From: Sthenelais limicola
Lineage: Eukaryota; Annelida; Polychaeta; Phyllodocida; Sigalionidae
Assembly: GCA_942159475.1 (NCBI GenBank)
Contig: OW804096.1
Location: 107,110,194 to 107,174,193 of the forward strand
DNA: 64,000 nt
Reading direction: 5' to 3'
The notes under the pieces are model-generated. The model was not told the DNA's origin. It saw nothing but the letters and a program-made list of their open reading frames with translations, and ran no database searches. Numbering within the stretch: the first letter of the stretch is position 1; each line of letters opens with the position of its first letter. The translations under genes and the position numbers were made by a program. Shown here piece after piece: positions 61,201 through 64,000 of this stretch.

Positions 61201-64000
61201 TATATCACTACATGAATATTATGAATATTAACATGTTCACTCATAATCTAGGTCATCTCGCCATGTCTAGCCAGGCATGGCCACCACTCTACACCTGTCC
61301 AGGTGTGCCGACTATTACATAATCAGTATGGATTAACTAATACTCAGACTGGCCACCTGGTGGCCTGGTCCTCAACCACCATTGGTCCACGTGACCACAT
61401 GTGATACCATTAGCTATTGGTTGGTAGACCATGTGACCTTATGTAACCTCATATGATCAACTTATCAGTAATCAATTATAGAAAGTAATTGTAGAAAGTA
61501 AATGAACTGTTACGCTAATCAGCTGAGCTAGCCTCCTGGTATCGAAAGATACTATAGCAAATGGCAGTAGTATGTTGTCTTGTTCTATTTACATATTTTG
61601 ATTCAGCCACAGAAAGTATCTTCAATAGAATCTAATCCTATGATATGAACTTAAATATTTAATATCTACCAATAAATTATTTATTATACTAGCTCCCTTC
61701 GATAAGCTGAGTCTATTCCTCGTTTTGTCATTCTTTGACTTAGGAGCTCAAAACTAAGCAAATCAAGGATGTATTAAGATATATTTTCCCTGCCTGCATT
61801 TTTTCTTTATTATGTCTCTCCAAAGCAAACGGCATCCAAGTCACGTCAGGAAGACTATCGCAAGACATTTTTCCAAGGCTAGATATAACATTTCCATTTA
61901 AATCATCAAGTTCATGTATGCCCTTAGGTGATTGGAATCAAAACATGTCGATTTATTCATATTATGATGATGGCAAAAAATGATAATATTTTTGTTCTTG
62001 GTCATAGAATAGGATGACTAGTATGGTCTGGATTATTAATGGTTATCATTGTTTGCTTGCCAGATTCTGATGTCGACAGGGTGTTCATTTGAAATGCTCC
62101 GCTCCTGGAAGGGAAGCCAGTGAATTGTATAGACCCTCCCCATCTCGGTATTGCACGATTGACTCTCCATCCTATCCATTATCATGATTATGCGAATTAT
62201 CAGACATGTATCATGGTGTATGCTATCAGTAGCCACCGCACTGGCTGAAAAAAGTTAAGAATCTGATGTACATCAGCATTGACTCTGTGATTGAGTTAGG
62301 TTATCATGAAATAGAATAGACATCCATATATCGGATATATGATTGGTCGATTTATTTAATAATCAACTGTTTGGCGGTAAGTGCTGAAGAGCTGTGTTAC
62401 CAATAGCTGATGGCCATTTATTTGCATTAGTTGGTATCAAGTGTTCCGTTTGGAAAGTGAATCTAGTTTGGAACATAAAAAATGCACCGCACTTTGGTGC
62501 CATTTCTTTTATTATGTATGTACTATAGTATATAGGACTCTCGAGCCTTGTACATGTACTTGGAACCATTTCAGATCTATCTGAGAGTACTTTAGTGTAT
62601 ATCATAATGTGTACCAACGAGTCGTTCTGGAGCTTCCTGCGGATCCCTGTGCATTGTCTGCCTCTGGGCATTTGGGAATAATGCACAACATTCAAAGTAT
62701 TGCTTACCCAAAGCATCTCGCTTGGATTGAGGGAGTAGGCGCCAACATAAACAAATTGAAAATCAGGACCCCATCCATCCCTGTGTGCACGCTTTTCATT
62801 TAGACCTGTGGTTGCAGTGGAGCACCTGTGTTTGTAACATATTTTTCATATTGTTGGCCAAAGACCGCGCTTCTGCACAAGGACTTGAAGGTGTCTAAAC
62901 ATGTCAGACAACAGGAAAGGAGTAGATGCGTTTGTAGTAGTAAATTGGGTACTTGACAACTGATAATCTATTACACCATCAGATCTGTGTTGGGCACGAT
63001 TATATTGTATAGCTGCAGCTGTTCGCTCTCAAGTCTTCTCTTGAATGACCTTTCTCCCCTGGAGACAATATTAGTACATGTTTTTCATTAAAAACCTGCC
63101 TCGGGCAACTTGACTACAGGGACAAAGCTCCATTTGCAAAATCGAAACTTTTCAAAAAATAGTTTTGTCTTCTGAGATTAGAAGTTTAGATTCGACTAGT
63201 ATATGATTAGTATAGAACAGTGTGTCATACGGCACATCAATACAGTGTTTTCATGTATTCATTCTGTGCAGTTTTATTAGGAGGGTAGCCTCTGTGTTTT
63301 TCTGTTTTAAGTTGTATTTCGATTGAATGGGCGCAGCCTCCTTTTAGTATCACTATAGGAAAGGTATACTTATACAGGAGCCTCTGTCGCACCCCTGGCT
63401 AAGTCTAAATTGGAGGGGTGGCCTGTCAGTGGCCACATGGGTCTGTTTTGACTGTGTTGGCTGGTGCTGTTAAGTAGAGGAGTGTATTGGCTTGGCCTGT
63501 TTGCTGTGAGTGACAGGGAGGGAGGAGGGAGGACAGGGAGGGAGGTGTACAGACTGGCTGTGATTGACAGGGGGTTGGGTACTAGGCAGGGGGTTGGCTA
63601 CTAGGATGGTGCTTGAGGATAAGTGAACAACCCTGAAAGCTTGTGAATAGTTACTAGGCAGGGGGTTGGCTACTAGGCATTCCTACTAGGCCAGGCCTAC
63701 AAGTGTGATCTGACAAGCTACATCCTGTAAGATCTTTATCTTTGGATCTGTAGACTGTCATCTGTACATCTGTGTAAACTGATTTCAGTGAGAGGAAATA
63801 TCTGAGGAGATCATCAGATAAGTTATGTAACTGAAGTGTAACATCACTGTGAAATGCCTCCTGCTGATTGTGGCCCAGAGTGGAGGAGGCCAGGTTTGGA
63901 AGTGAGTGATGGTTGCCTATGCAATCAAATGAAAAAAAGAAATACAAAAAAAGAACTATATACTAAAAATTAGAAGCAAAAGAAAATAGCAGTTAGGCAA
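58269..64000. other. Non-coding stretch, no gene seen
   Basis: No supported gene. TACTAGGCAGGGGGTTGGCT occurs twice (about 63590 and 63653) in a G-rich region. AT-rich TAATATTG/CATTAT words lie at about 61110-61240, and GGCCACCTGGTGGCC is a palindrome at about 61350. Confidence 0.55.

Noticed and set aside
1..64000. CRISPR arrays, operons, ribosome binding sites or rRNA genes
   Set aside because: Nothing of this kind is visible. Splice signals and element types show a eukaryotic nuclear sequence.

Overview
This is a eukaryotic nuclear window, most likely from an invertebrate deuterostome. An echinoderm or relative is my best guess, and I cannot name a species. The pointers are genes split by GT-AG introns, a Bcl-2 family exon of vertebrate-like organisation, a Mab-21/cGAS-like gene, many kinds of mobile element (DIRS, LINE and several terminal-inverted-repeat families), frequent AGGCCTA words, and long non-coding DNA. 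Gene density is low: only three host genes can be supported. Most other open frames are short chance frames.

Layout. 0.2-0.86 kb: a small inverted-repeat element. 1.0-2.8 kb (+): a two-exon Mab-21/cGAS-like nucleotidyltransferase gene. 3.3-3.8 kb (-) and 5.8-6.6 kb (+): LINE fragments. 6.5-8.8 kb: a repeat cluster with a TTAA-flanked MITE whose empty site is also present. 10.0-10.5 kb (-): first two coding exons of a Pro/Gln/Tyr-rich protein. 11.7-13.15 kb (-): a DIRS-type tyrosine recombinase joined to a LINE tail. 13.3-13.8 kb: a fold-back element. 14.1-16.6 kb (+): a broken DIRS gag and reverse transcriptase. 16.6-25.6 kb: two tandem copies of a 1.79-kb non-coding unit rich in GGCGACGTTTTT motifs. 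The second copy is split by a 4.7-kb long-TIR transposon, which carries a decayed nuclease-like gene, and by a 0.49-kb MITE beside a long palindrome. 25.6-28.3 kb: an unusual TIR element with 14 dispersed GTTACGTCC motifs. 28.5-30.8 kb: a probable further TIR element. 31.25-31.85 kb (+): the first large coding exon of a Bcl-2/Bcl-w-like gene. 31.9-64 kb: long intron or intergenic DNA with MITEs, an inverted pair of dispersed repeats, low-complexity tracts and a 117-bp minisatellite.

The host genes do not form an operon or an obvious pathway cluster. The Mab-21/cGAS-like and Bcl-2-like genes belong to families used in innate sensing and apoptosis, but their proximity may be chance. The most unusual material is the nested non-coding elements between 16.6 and 28.4 kb. 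They are studded with short family-specific motifs in both orientations, as expected for arrays of protein-binding sites.
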